Origin: Streptococcus suis
Lineage (GTDB): Bacteria; Bacillota; Bacilli; Lactobacillales; Streptococcaceae
Direction of reading: 5' to 3'
Assembly: GCA_002831545.1 (NCBI GenBank)
Contig: CP025095.1
Coordinates: forward strand, 124,001-188,000
DNA length: 64,000 nt
The notes under the pieces were generated by a model. That model did no database searches. It had not been told where the DNA came from and saw only the letters and a program-made list of their open reading frames with translations. The number at the start of each line of letters is the position of its first letter. Within the stretch, counting starts at the first letter, position 1. Positions 20,461 through 28,823 of this stretch are shown piece after piece. The position numbers and the translations under genes are program-made.

Positions 20461-20826
20461 ATGTATCAAGTTATTAGAATGTATGGAGATTTTGAACCCT
20501 GGTGGTTTTTAGATGGTTGGGAAGAAGATATAGTCAGTAAAAAGACCTATGAACGTTATGAGGATGCGCAAAAAGCTTTTCAGAAGGAGTGGGTACGGCT
20601 ATCAGAGGATTTTCCAATGAAGAAAAGTAAGAATGGCACAATGGTGGCTTTTTGGGATGAATCAGACCAGCATTGGTGTGAGGAATGTGATGAATATTTA
20701 CAACGGTATCATTCGTTGATGTTGGTAGAAGCGAGAGAAAATTTACCGGCTGGTTTTATTAAGCAACCTACGCAACCTCGTATGCGCCCCTGCAAATTAA
20801 AACAAAATAATTGTGTAAATGAATAA
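20461..20826 (+). CDS. DUF1033 family protein
   Basis: Small soluble protein of 121 residues (MYQVIRMYGDFEPWWFLDGW), rich in Trp, Glu and Lys, with a C-x2-C (CEEC) near residue 80. The family is found in lactic streptococci next to comG; no function is established. ATG 20461 is used because a -10 box (TATAAT, 20430-20435) overlaps the earlier in-frame ATG at 20434, which therefore would not be on the mRNA. Confidence 0.75.
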   Translation: MYQVIRMYGDFEPWWFLDGWEEDIVSKKTYERYEDAQKAFQKEWVRLSEDFPMKKSKNGTMVAFWDESDQHWCEECDEYLQRYHSLMLVEARENLPAGFIKQPTQPRMRPCKLKQNNCVNE

Positions 20827-20827
20827 T

Positions 20828-20862
20828 AAAAAAGGATTGACCTTTGCGGGTCAATCCTTTTT
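20828..20862. terminator. Bidirectional terminator
   Basis: AAAGGATTGACC and GGTCAATCCTTT flank six bases, with A- and T-runs outside; shared by DUF1033 and the convergent S66 peptidase gene. Confidence 0.85.
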
Positions 20863-21811
20863 AGTTAAATCTGATAGTAAATGCTTCCGCATCAAGCTCA
20901 ACATGCCCGCCAATCCGAATGGTAAAGAGTGGCTGGGTATGGGCGAAGTCCAAATCGTAGAGAACAGGGATAGTTTTGAGAATAGGATGTTTGTCCAAAA
21001 TGGTCAGCAGAATCTCCTCGGTCATTTTGGTTTCCTTTGGAAATCGTCCAAAGACGACCGCTTGCGGATTTGGATAGGCTTGTAAAAGCGCAGTCAAGTG
21101 ACGAGAGATAATGAGATAATCGTCGTCTTCCGCCTCTTCTAAAAAGAGAATATACTTGTCCGGTTTGGGTGCGAACTCTGTCCCAGTCAGCAGATTGAGG
21201 GTTGAGATGTTTCCGCCGATGGCAATACCAGAGGCTTGGCCCGGATTGTAGACTTTCCATTCTGTTGGGTAAAAGGTGCGAGAGGCGTCTGGTAGGTACC
21301 AAGCGTCGCTAGACCATTCTGGACTCGGAGTCAGGTCAAAGGAGTCTTGTGTCACAGCCTTGAGCCAGGCTTCTGTTTGATACTCTTGGGCTTGCACCAT
21401 TTTGAAGCTTGAATAGGCTGGACCCATGTAGGTTGGTATGCCTGTCTTGGCATAGATAGCATTGAGCAGGGCAGTCGTGTCCGAATAACCGCAGAAAATT
21501 TTCGAATTTTGTGCAATCAAATCAAAATCTAGATAGGGCAAGAGTTCATTGCAGTTGAAACCGCCAATGGTTGTCAAAATGGCATCGACCGACTCATCCG
21601 CAAAAGCCGCCTCCAAGTCCGCAACGCGACTGGCAATTGGAGCCGAATCGAACATATCATTTTCAAAATAATGTTCTGAAAAGGAGAGTTTGAATCCCAG
21701 GTCTTCTAGTTTTTCCTTGGCGACAAGATTGGCCTCGAATCCACCAATTCTTTCAATAGACGAAGAAGGACTGACTACGCGTATGTGGTCGCCTTTTTTT
21801 AATTTTTTCAT
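20861..21811 (-). CDS. S66 family peptidase (LD-carboxypeptidase/MccF-like)
   Basis: Serine peptidase of 316 residues. The N-terminal VVSPSSSIERIG, the nucleophile motif GYSDTTALLNAI (Ser near 108) and late Glu/His residues fit family S66, which holds murein LD-carboxypeptidases and the microcin-C immunity hydrolase MccF. Length and the internal insertion suit MccF-like members, but the substrate cannot be decided. Start ATG 21811 has GGAGG five bases upstream; an alternative ATG lies four codons earlier, inside the ribosome site. Confidence 0.8.
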   Translation of the reverse strand: MKKLKKGDHIRVVSPSSSIERIGGFEANLVAKEKLEDLGFKLSFSEHYFENDMFDSAPIASRVADLEAAFADESVDAILTTIGGFNCNELLPYLDFDLIAQNSKIFCGYSDTTALLNAIYAKTGIPTYMGPAYSSFKMVQAQEYQTEAWLKAVTQDSFDLTPSPEWSSDAWYLPDASRTFYPTEWKVYNPGQASGIAIGGNISTLNLLTGTEFAPKPDKYILFLEEAEDDDYLIISRHLTALLQAYPNPQAVVFGRFPKETKMTEEILLTILDKHPILKTIPVLYDLDFAHTQPLFTIRIGGHVELDAEAFTIRFN

Positions 21812-21869
21812 AGGAACCTCCAAGCTTTTTTATTATTTTAACAAAAAAGTATGGAAAATCAAGTCTCCT

Positions 21870-21877
21870 TACGAATT
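21870..21877 (+). promoter_or_regulatory. ComX (SigX) box of the comG operon
   Basis: TACGAATT lies 20 bases before the comGA start and differs at one base from the streptococcal combox TACGAATA. No sigma-70 -10 is evident there, which fits competence-specific transcription. Confidence 0.7.
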
Positions 21878-21896
21878 GATAGGGTGAGGAGGTTGT

Positions 21897-22847
21897 ATGA
21901 TTCAAGAAAAAGCAAGAAAGATGATTGAAGAGGCGGTGGCAGATAGGGTCAGTGACATCTATCTAGTTCCTCGAGGTGAGTGTTACCAAGTCTACCATCG
22001 TATCATGGACGAGCGGGAATTTGTGCAAGACGTGGCTGAGGAGGAAGTAACAGCCATCATCAGCCATTTCAAGTTTTTAGCAGGATTAAATGTTGGTGAA
22101 AAACGCCGTAGCCAGCAGGGTTCCTGTGACTATGATTATGGGAGCGGAGAGATTTCACTTCGCTTATCAACTGTCGGTGATTATCGTGGCAAGGAAAGTC
22201 TGGTTATCCGCCTACTCTATGACGATGACAAGGAACTCAAGTTCTGGTTTGAGGCGGCCGAGCGGCTTGCAGAAGAAATCAAGGGACGAGGGCTCTACCT
22301 TTTTTCGGGTCCAGTCGGCTCTGGTAAGACCACGCTTATGTACCATCTTGCCAGGCTGAAATTCCCAGACAAGCAGATTTTGACCATTGAAGATCCAGTC
22401 GAAATCAAGCAGGAGGACATGCTGCAACTCCAGCTCAATGAAGCCATCGGAGCCACCTACGACAATTTGATAAAATTATCCCTGCGTCATCGACCGGACC
22501 TGCTCATCATCGGTGAAATTCGGGATGCGGAAACAGCTCGAGCAGTCATTCGAGCCAGCCTGACGGGAGCTACCGTTTTCTCAACGGTTCACGCAAGGTC
22601 TATTTCGGGTGTCTATGCTCGTATGTTGGAATTGGGGGTCAGTCCTGAAGAGTTAAATAATGCCCTTCAAGGCATTGCCTATCAACGCTTGATCGGGGGA
22701 GGAGGTGTAGTAGATTTTGCAAAGGGAAATTACCAAAACCATTCCGCAGACCAGTGGAATGCGCAAATTGATCGGCTTTTTGCAGCAGGACATATCAGTC
22801 TTCGGCAGGCAGAAACAGAAAAAATTGCCCTTGGCTCGCCAGCGTAA
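21897..22847 (+). CDS. comGA: Competence pseudopilus assembly ATPase ComGA
   Basis: Type II/IV secretion ATPase of 316 residues that drives assembly of the DNA-uptake pilus at the inner membrane. It has a Walker A (GPVGSGKTT, near 140-148), an Asp box and Walker B region (LLIIGEIRD, near 201-209) and a His box (TVHARS). It starts at ATG 21897 behind GAGGAGG. It is the first gene of comGA-GG and overlaps comGB. Confidence 0.93.
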   Translation: MIQEKARKMIEEAVADRVSDIYLVPRGECYQVYHRIMDEREFVQDVAEEEVTAIISHFKFLAGLNVGEKRRSQQGSCDYDYGSGEISLRLSTVGDYRGKESLVIRLLYDDDKELKFWFEAAERLAEEIKGRGLYLFSGPVGSGKTTLMYHLARLKFPDKQILTIEDPVEIKQEDMLQLQLNEAIGATYDNLIKLSLRHRPDLLIIGEIRDAETARAVIRASLTGATVFSTVHARSISGVYARMLELGVSPEELNNALQGIAYQRLIGGGGVVDFAKGNYQNHSADQWNAQIDRLFAAGHISLRQAETEKIALGSPA

Positions 22848-23796
22848 GGTCATTGAGCTTTTCAATAATCTTTTTGCTAGTGGTTTTCATCTGGGGGAGA
22901 TTGTTGATTTCCTCAAGCGTAGTCAGCTTCTGGCAGATCCCTACACTCAGGTCTTGTCAGATGGGTTGCTTGCAGGCAAACCCTTTTCAAGCCTATTAGC
23001 GGATTTGCGGTTTTCAGATGCGGTGGTCACACAGGTGGCTCTGGCAGAGGTTCATGGCAATACCAGCCTGAGTTTGAGCCATATCCAGTCCTATCTGGAA
23101 AATGTCAGCAAGGTTCGTAAAAAGCTGATTGAGGTAGCGACCTATCCGATAATCTTGCTTGGTTTTCTGCTCTTGATAATGCTGGGCTTGAAAAACTATC
23201 TTCTGCCCCAGTTGGAGGAAGGTAATGTAGCGACCGTGCTGATCAACCATCTGCCGACTATCTTCTTGTCCCTTTGTGGTCTGAGTTTAGTGGCGGTCAT
23301 GTCTAGTCTGGTTTGGTTTCGAAAAACTAACAAAATCAAGGTCTTTTCCTGCTTAGCAGCTCTGCCATTTTTCGGAAAACTCATCCAAACCTACCTGACG
23401 GCCTATTACGCCAGGGAGTGGGGGAGTTTGATTGGGCAAGGTTTGGACCTGCCGCAGATTGTGGGCTTGATGCAATCGCAGCAATCGCAACTCTTTCAGG
23501 AGATTGGCCAGGACCTGGAGCAGTCGCTTTCCAATGGTCAGAGCTTTCACGAACACATTAAGACCTACGCCTTTTTTAAGCGGGAGCTGAGTTTGATTGC
23601 CGAGTATGGTCAGGTCAAGTCTAAGTTGGGGAGCGAGTTGACAGTTTATGCGGCTGAGTGTTGGGAGGATTTTTTCTCTCGGGTCAATAGAGCCATGCAG
23701 CTGATTCAACCGCTGGTCTTTCTCTTTGTGGCCTTAATGGTCGTTCTCATCTACGCAGCCATGTTGCTGCCGATTTATCAAAATATGGAGTTATAA
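22759..23796 (+). CDS. comGB: Competence pseudopilus membrane platform ComGB
   Basis: PilC/GspF-type polytopic membrane protein, 345 residues from ATG 22759 (MRKLIGFLQQDISVF). It has three main hydrophobic segments (near 125-150, 165-190 and 320-345) and the conserved YLTAYYAREWG and AEYGQVKSKLG motifs. The start is uncertain: it lies 89 bases inside comGA with a weak ribosome site, and the frame is also open from 22717; the pneumococcal homologue begins near the MDIS-like DIS motif. Confidence 0.9.
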   Translation: MRKLIGFLQQDISVFGRQKQKKLPLARQRKVIELFNNLFASGFHLGEIVDFLKRSQLLADPYTQVLSDGLLAGKPFSSLLADLRFSDAVVTQVALAEVHGNTSLSLSHIQSYLENVSKVRKKLIEVATYPIILLGFLLLIMLGLKNYLLPQLEEGNVATVLINHLPTIFLSLCGLSLVAVMSSLVWFRKTNKIKVFSCLAALPFFGKLIQTYLTAYYAREWGSLIGQGLDLPQIVGLMQSQQSQLFQEIGQDLEQSLSNGQSFHEHIKTYAFFKRELSLIAEYGQVKSKLGSELTVYAAECWEDFFSRVNRAMQLIQPLVFLFVALMVVLIYAAMLLPIYQNMEL

Positions 23797-23797
23797 A

Positions 23798-24079
23798 ATG
23801 AAAAAATTGTTGAAATTAAAAAAGAAAGCTTTCACTCTGGTGGAAATGTTAGTTGTTTTGGGTATTATTAGCCTGCTCTTGCTCATTTTTGTGCCTAATT
23901 TGAGCAAGCAAAAAGCAGCTGTTCAAGAGAAAGGAAATGCTGCCGTTGTCAAAGTAGTAGAGAGCCAGATGGAGCTCTATGAATTGGAACATGACAAGGA
24001 AGCAACGGTGGCAGACTTGCAAGCGGATGGCTATATTACTGAAAAACAAGCGGAGCAGTATGCTAAGGCGAAAAAATAA
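23798..24079 (+). CDS. comGC: Major competence pseudopilin ComGC
   Basis: Main subunit of the transformation pilus, 93 residues. A short basic leader (MKKLLKLKKKA) ends at the prepilin peptidase site A-FTLVEML, followed by the hydrophobic assembly helix with Glu at mature position 5. The C-terminal part is charged. It starts two bases after comGB stops and overlaps comGD by 20 bases. Confidence 0.93.
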   Translation: MKKLLKLKKKAFTLVEMLVVLGIISLLLLIFVPNLSKQKAAVQEKGNAAVVKVVESQMELYELEHDKEATVADLQADGYITEKQAEQYAKAKK

Positions 24080-24467
24080 GGCTTTTACCCTATTTGAAAG
24101 CCTGCTGACCTTGTTGGTTGTCAGTTTTCTGGCAATCAGCCTGTCGGGAACAGTACAAACGGTCTTTCGGTCTGTTCAGGAAGAAATTTTTCTCTGGGAA
24201 TTTGAGGCCATCTATAAAGACAGTCAGAAATTGGCAGCCAGTTCCCATCAAAAAGTGAACCTTGCTATCGGTGGACAGGAAGTTACAAATGGTTATCAGG
24301 CTGTAGAGGTGCCCAGAAACGTAGAGGTCTTGGAGGAGAAAAATATCAAATTTGAAGAAAATGGAGGAAATTCCTCACTGTCTAAAATTCGTTTTCGGCT
24401 TAGTCGAAAGACAGTCACATATCAATTATATATAGGGAGTGGTCGCTATAAGAAAACAGAAGAATAA
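24060..24467 (+). CDS. comGD: Minor competence pseudopilin ComGD
   Basis: 135 residues from ATG 24060 (MLRRKNKAFTLFESLLTLL), chosen because the prepilin cleavage site A-FTLFES sits eight residues in; upstream codons of the open frame overlap comGC. The hydrophobic helix is followed by a globular domain. Minor pilins prime and cap the pseudopilus. Confidence 0.9.
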   Translation: MLRRKNKAFTLFESLLTLLVVSFLAISLSGTVQTVFRSVQEEIFLWEFEAIYKDSQKLAASSHQKVNLAIGGQEVTNGYQAVEVPRNVEVLEEKNIKFEENGGNSSLSKIRFRLSRKTVTYQLYIGSGRYKKTEE

Positions 24468-24732
24468 GGCTTATATTTTGCTAGAAAGTCTGGTTGCCCT
24501 TGCGACCCTAGTGACTATTTGCAGCTTGATTTTGTCAGCTGTGGATGCAGGTCGTAGGCGACAGGCTTGGGAATTGGAACAACAGGAGGTTCTCAATCTA
24601 GCACAGATGGCTGTTCAGATCGGGCAAGATAACCTAGCCTTAAACGGTGTTACAGTTCAGGTTCAACGAACGGCGGATAAGATGATTGTTTTCCACGAGG
24701 GAAAGGAGGTTTTATCGGTTGTTAAAAAGTAA
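24439..24732 (+). CDS. comGE: Minor competence pseudopilin ComGE
   Basis: 97 residues with a GTG start (VVAIRKQKNKAYILLESLVALATL). The prepilin-like site is A-YILLES. It overlaps the comGD end by 29 bases and the comGF start by a few, as is normal in this operon. Confidence 0.87.
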   Translation: MVAIRKQKNKAYILLESLVALATLVTICSLILSAVDAGRRRQAWELEQQEVLNLAQMAVQIGQDNLALNGVTVQVQRTADKMIVFHEGKEVLSVVKK

Positions 24733-25153
24733 AATTCCCGCTTTTACTCTCTTGGAATGCTTGGTAGCCTTAGTCATCCTATCAGGAAGTCTTCTGGTCT
24801 TTGAAGGCTTGTCAAAACTGTTGGTTCAAGAAGCGCATTACCAAGGTCAGACTGTTCAAAAGGAATGGTTGGTCTTCTCTAGTCAATTGCGGTCGGAGTG
24901 GGACCAGGCTGAATTGGTCAAGGTTGAAAATGGCAAGGTCTATGTCAACAAAGGCGAACAGGCTTTAGCCTTTGGCAAGTCACGGTCGGATGATTTTCGG
25001 AAAACAAATGACAGGGGACAGGGCTATCAGCCCATGATTTATCAAGTAGACAGCGCAGCTATTTCCCAAAAAAACCAGCTGGTGCGTATCGACTTTAGCT
25101 TTAAAAACGGAGAGGAGCGGACCTTTATCTATGCTTTTAAAGAAAAAAGTTAA
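24719..25153 (+). CDS. comGF: Minor competence pseudopilin ComGF
   Basis: 144 residues from TTG 24719 (LLKSKIPAFTLLECLVALV), chosen for the GGAGG about nine bases upstream and the prepilin site A-FTLLE close to the N-terminus. The frame is open from 24686 but those codons lie inside comGE. The conserved block KSRSDDFRKTNDRGQGYQPM is the ComGF hallmark. Confidence 0.87.
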   Translation: MLKSKIPAFTLLECLVALVILSGSLLVFEGLSKLLVQEAHYQGQTVQKEWLVFSSQLRSEWDQAELVKVENGKVYVNKGEQALAFGKSRSDDFRKTNDRGQGYQPMIYQVDSAAISQKNQLVRIDFSFKNGEERTFIYAFKEKS

Positions 25154-25661
25154 GGCGGGTATCCTGCTCTATGCCCTTTTGATGTTGGCGGTTTTTAGTC
25201 TCTTGCTTCAGTTTTATCTCCACCGCCAAGAAGCCGAAAGTCGCTTGGTTCAGGTGGCAAGGCAAGAAGCGACAGCCTATATCATGGCCCAGATGGTCTT
25301 GGATCAGGTTGAAGAGGAATTACAAGAGCGTGTAGCGATTGCCAAGAAGGTAGCAAGTCAAACAGAACAACAGAAGGGAGTTGAAGTAGCTGCTAGTGAT
25401 ACGGCTAATATTAAGGAAGAAGGGGAGGTACAAGAAACAACTAGCACTAGGCCAGAATCAGCTACAAAATCAGTTGACACATCGTCTACTCAAAATGTAG
25501 AAAGTAAACCAATAGAAGATAAGGGAACAGTCGCTTTTCAAGAGGGTCAGGCTAGTTATCATGTCAAAAATAAGCAAGTAACGATTATCGTAGCCTTAGA
25601 GAAGGTAGGACCCTATCACTATCAATTTCCGCTTAAAATAGTACCTGAGGGGAGTGGCTAG
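25131..25661 (+). CDS. comGG: Minor pseudopilin/competence protein ComGG
   Basis: 176 residues with an N-terminal membrane helix (GILLYALLMLAVFSLLLQFYL) lacking a classical prepilin Phe-Thr site, as is usual for ComGG. Residues about 75-130 are a Glu/Ser/Thr-rich low-complexity stretch, which makes it longer than the pneumococcal homologue. It ends the comG operon. Confidence 0.85.
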   Translation: MLLKKKVKAGILLYALLMLAVFSLLLQFYLHRQEAESRLVQVARQEATAYIMAQMVLDQVEEELQERVAIAKKVASQTEQQKGVEVAASDTANIKEEGEVQETTSTRPESATKSVDTSSTQNVESKPIEDKGTVAFQEGQASYHVKNKQVTIIVALEKVGPYHYQFPLKIVPEGSG

Positions 25662-25710
25662 TCGCTCCCTTTTTGGTGCAAAGTCTGTGAAATTTTGATA
25701 AGATAGGAGT

Positions 25711-26664
25711 ATGAATTTTGAAAAGATCGAACAGGCTTACGACCTGCTATTAGAAAACGTACAGACTATCCAAAACCAGCTAGGTACCAATATCTATGAT
25801 GCCATGATTGAGCAAAATGCTGCTTACGTAGCTGATCAGCATGAGACGGACCTTGTTGTCAATAACAATCAGACCTTGAAACAACTAGATTTAACCAAGG
25901 AAGAATGGCGTCGTGCCTACCAATTCTTGCTCATCAAGGCCAATCAGACTGAACCCATGCAGTACAATCACCAGTTCACACCAGATTCTATCGGATTTAT
26001 CCTATCTTTTCTAGTAGACCAATTGGTGCCGACTCAAAAGGTGACGGTTCTGGAAATTGGTTCGGGGACAGGCAATCTAGCTCAGACCATTCTTAACGCC
26101 AGTCAGAAAGACTTGGATTACTTGGGGATCGAAGTGGATGACCTCTTGATTGATTTGTCGGCAAGTATTGCGGATGTCATGCAGGCAGATATTTCTTTTG
26201 CTCAGGGAGATGCGGTACGTCCGCAGATTTTGAAGGAAAGCCAAATCATTCTTGCGGATTTGCCTATTGGCTACTATCCAGATGACCAGATTGCCAGCCG
26301 TTATCAGGTCGCCAGCCCAAATGAACATACCTACGCCCATCATTTGCTCATGGAACAATCCCTCAAATATCTGGAAAAAGATGGCTTTGCGATTTTGTTG
26401 GCTCCAAATGATTTATTGACTAGTCCGCAAAGCGATTTGCTGAAAGGTTGGTTACAGGAGCAAGCTAATATTGTTGCCATGATTGCCCTGCCACCAAATC
26501 TCTTTGGGAAGGCTGCTATGGCCAAGTCTATTTTTGTCTTGCAAAAGAAAGCTGCAAGATCGTTGACGCCGTTTGTTTATCCCTTGCAAAGTCTTCAAGA
26601 ACCAGAAGCTATTCAGAAGTTCATGCTCAATTTCAAAAATTGGAAGCAAGAGAATGCAATTTAA
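25711..26664 (+). CDS. Class I SAM-dependent methyltransferase
   Basis: 317 residues. The SAM-binding motif I is VLEIGSGTGNLAQTI (near 112-126) and the catalytic-type motif is DLPIGYY (near 180), in the place of an N-6 adenine NPPY motif. Orthologues lie between comGG and ackA in many streptococci. Its target, DNA or another molecule, is not known to me; it has no restriction partner here. Confidence 0.82.
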   Translation: MNFEKIEQAYDLLLENVQTIQNQLGTNIYDAMIEQNAAYVADQHETDLVVNNNQTLKQLDLTKEEWRRAYQFLLIKANQTEPMQYNHQFTPDSIGFILSFLVDQLVPTQKVTVLEIGSGTGNLAQTILNASQKDLDYLGIEVDDLLIDLSASIADVMQADISFAQGDAVRPQILKESQIILADLPIGYYPDDQIASRYQVASPNEHTYAHHLLMEQSLKYLEKDGFAILLAPNDLLTSPQSDLLKGWLQEQANIVAMIALPPNLFGKAAMAKSIFVLQKKAARSLTPFVYPLQSLQEPEAIQKFMLNFKNWKQENAI

Positions 26665-26714
26665 TTGAAAATCTGTTATACTAGTTAGGAAAACGCTTTA
26701 AAAAGGGGAACGAT

Positions 26715-27902
26715 ATGTCAAAAACAATTGCAATTAATGCAGGTAGTTCAAGTCTAAAATGGCAACTTTATCAAATGCCAGAAGAAACAGTGCTAGCAGC
26801 AGGGATTATTGAGCGCATTGGTTTGAATGATTCCATCTCAACAGTTAAGTATGATGGGAAGAAAGAAAGTGAAGTGTTAGATATTCCTAATCATACGGTT
26901 GCGGTTAAGATTCTCCTAGAAGACTTGCTTAAGTACAACATCATTGCTGCTTACGAGGAAATTACTGGTATCGGACACCGTGTTGTTGCAGGTGGAGAGA
27001 TTTTCAAAGAATCAGCTGTTATTGGACCAAAAGAGGTTGAGCAAATTGAAGAACTAAGTGCTTTGGCACCACTTCATAACCCTGCTCACGTAGCAGCAAT
27101 TCGTGCATTTGAGGAAGTACTACCAGAAGTTTTGAATGTAGCTGTTTTTGATACAGCCTTTCACACTACGATGCCAAAGCATGCCTATCTTTATCCGATT
27201 CCACAAAAGTACTATACCGACCACAAGGTTCGTAAGTATGGAGCGCATGGAACTAGTCACTATTATGTAGCGCATGAGGCAGCAAAAGTATTGGGACGTC
27301 CGATTGAGGAATTGAAATTAATTACAGCCCATATCGGCAATGGTGTATCCATTACTGCCAACTACCACGGTCAATCAGTTGACACTTCTATGGGCTTCAC
27401 TCCTCTAGCTGGTCCAATGATGGGAACTCGTTCGGGAGATATTGATCCAGCGATTATTCCTTACTTGATTGCAAATGTTGATGAGTTGAAGGATGCTGCG
27501 GATGTTGTTAACATGTTGAATAAACAATCAGGCTTGTTCGGTGTATCTGGCTTCTCAAGCGATATGCGTGACATTGAATCAGGCATCCAAGCTCACAATC
27601 CAGATGCAGTGTTGGCCTACAATATTTTTATCGACCGTATTAAGAAATTTATCGGTCAGTATCTTGCAGTTTTAAATGGGGCAGATGCTATTGTCTTCAC
27701 GGCAGGTATGGGTGAAAATGCACCGCTTATGCGCAATGACGTAGTAGAAGGCTTGTCTTGGTTCGGTATTGAGTTGGACCCGGAAAAAAATGTATTTGGC
27801 AACTATGGTGACATTTCAACGGCAGAATCAAAAGTTCGTGTCTTGGTTATTCCAACGGATGAAGAATTGGTTATTGCGCGTGAAGTGGAACGCTTGAAAT
27901 AA
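26715..27902 (+). CDS. ackA: Acetate kinase
   Basis: Makes ATP and acetate from acetyl phosphate at the end of mixed-acid fermentation. The 395 residues open with the ASKHA signature [15 protein letters not shown] and contain GHRVVAGG and [14 protein letters not shown], and [10 protein letters not shown] near the C-terminus. The sequence GAAAACGCTTTA just upstream differs at two positions from a CcpA cre site, so catabolite control is possible but weakly supported. Confidence 0.96.
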   Translation: MSKTIAINAGSSSLKWQLYQMPEETVLAAGIIERIGLNDSISTVKYDGKKESEVLDIPNHTVAVKILLEDLLKYNIIAAYEEITGIGHRVVAGGEIFKESAVIGPKEVEQIEELSALAPLHNPAHVAAIRAFEEVLPEVLNVAVFDTAFHTTMPKHAYLYPIPQKYYTDHKVRKYGAHGTSHYYVAHEAAKVLGRPIEELKLITAHIGNGVSITANYHGQSVDTSMGFTPLAGPMMGTRSGDIDPAIIPYLIANVDELKDAADVVNMLNKQSGLFGVSGFSSDMRDIESGIQAHNPDAVLAYNIFIDRIKKFIGQYLAVLNGADAIVFTAGMGENAPLMRNDVVEGLSWFGIELDPEKNVFGNYGDISTAESKVRVLVIPTDEELVIAREVERLK

Positions 27903-27904
27903 GA

Positions 27905-27940
27905 AAAACGAACTGGTAGTCGGAGACTGCCAGTTTCTCT
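27905..27940 (+). terminator. ackA terminator
   Basis: AACTGGTAGTC pairs with GACTGCCAGTT (one G-U) and is followed by TTCTCTT. Confidence 0.7.
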
Positions 27941-28028
27941 TATAGTTTATACCTTTAGAAAGGTATAGTTTTTAGCAAGTGGTCAAAATATATAGTGTGT
28001 GATACAATAGACTAGCAAAGAAATTTGC

Positions 28029-28214
28029 ACAGAGTAGATGGTTTGCGTCAAGTGTATGTGGATGGGATGTTGCCACATAACGAAGCTAGCTTTTGGTTGG
28101 GGTTGATGTCTGTTTTAGTCGGAACATCGAGTCCTTAGCTAAAAGTGGCGCGGTAAACCATTGCATCCGCTGTCGAATATACACGACAGCTCCATTTTGA
28201 AAAAGGAGCATTTT
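28029..28214 (+). promoter_or_regulatory. Tetrahydrofolate riboswitch of folT-folC
   Basis: The conserved blocks of the THF riboswitch are recognisable: AGAGTAGATG...GCGTCAAGTG, GATGGGATGT, ACGAAGC and, at the 3' side, GCGGTAAACCATTGCATCCGC. A ~50-nt insertion after ACGAAGC can form its own 7-bp hairpin (TTGATGT/ACATCGA). Downstream, GCTGTCG/CGACAGC forms one hairpin, and GCTCC (28189-28193) can pair with the ribosome site GGAGC (28205-28209) just before the folT ATG. This suggests translational shut-off when folate is bound. Confidence 0.88.
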
Positions 28215-28216
28215 TT

Positions 28217-28768
28217 ATGGAAAAGAAAATTCCAAAACTAACGGTGCAGCTGTTGGCTGCTATTGCTATGACTTTGGCCTTGGTTATGGTTGTGGAGAAC
28301 TATTTCTCTATTCGGATTTCGGAAACCTTACAGGTCCAGTTTACCTTTATCCCAAATGCTATTTTGGGAGCTATTGCAGGTCCGGTTTGGGCAGCCGTCT
28401 TTGCGGCGATTTCAGACCCAATCTTTGTCTTGTTTAGTGGGCAGACCGTCCTCTTCACTTGGATTTTGATTGAGGCGGTATCGGCTTTTATCTATGGCTG
28501 GTTCTTCTATCGAAAACCGCTAGACACTAAAAACAAGACTGACTGGTTTTATGTGGCTGGGGTTGTTGTCTTGATTCAGGTCGTGATTTCATTTATCATG
28601 ACACCGGTTGCTCTTCATTTCCATTTTGGAACACCTTGGATTGCCCTGTATAGCAGTCGTTTCATAAAAGCTATTTTTGAAATTCCATTACGGATTGTCG
28701 TGACCATGCTTGTCTTGCCAAGTTTACAAAAAATACCTGAATTGGCTAGGTTAATGAGCCTTAAATAA
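28217..28768 (+). CDS. folT: Folate ECF transporter S component FolT
   Basis: Integral membrane protein of 183 residues with about six hydrophobic segments. It binds folate and works with the shared ECF energizing module, which is encoded elsewhere. The folate call rests on the THF riboswitch directly upstream and on folC directly downstream; the sequence itself shows only the general S-component pattern (AILGAIAGPVWAAVFAAISD). Confidence 0.88.
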   Translation: MEKKIPKLTVQLLAAIAMTLALVMVVENYFSIRISETLQVQFTFIPNAILGAIAGPVWAAVFAAISDPIFVLFSGQTVLFTWILIEAVSAFIYGWFFYRKPLDTKNKTDWFYVAGVVVLIQVVISFIMTPVALHFHFGTPWIALYSSRFIKAIFEIPLRIVVTMLVLPSLQKIPELARLMSLK

Positions 28769-28776
28769 GAAACAAT

Positions 28777-28806
28777 CTAGCAACAGGTCATCCCCCTGTT
28801 GCTGCT
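28777..28806 (+). terminator. Hairpin between folT and folC
   Basis: AGCAACAGG and CCTGTTGCT pair and are followed by GCTTTTG. The T-run is short, so it is probably a partial terminator that lowers folC relative to folT. Confidence 0.45.
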
Positions 28807-28823
28807 TTTGTAGAGAGGGAATC

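Noticed and set aside
26686..26712. CcpA cre site before ackA
   Set aside because: Two mismatches to the consensus; mentioned under ackA but not strong enough to list as a site.
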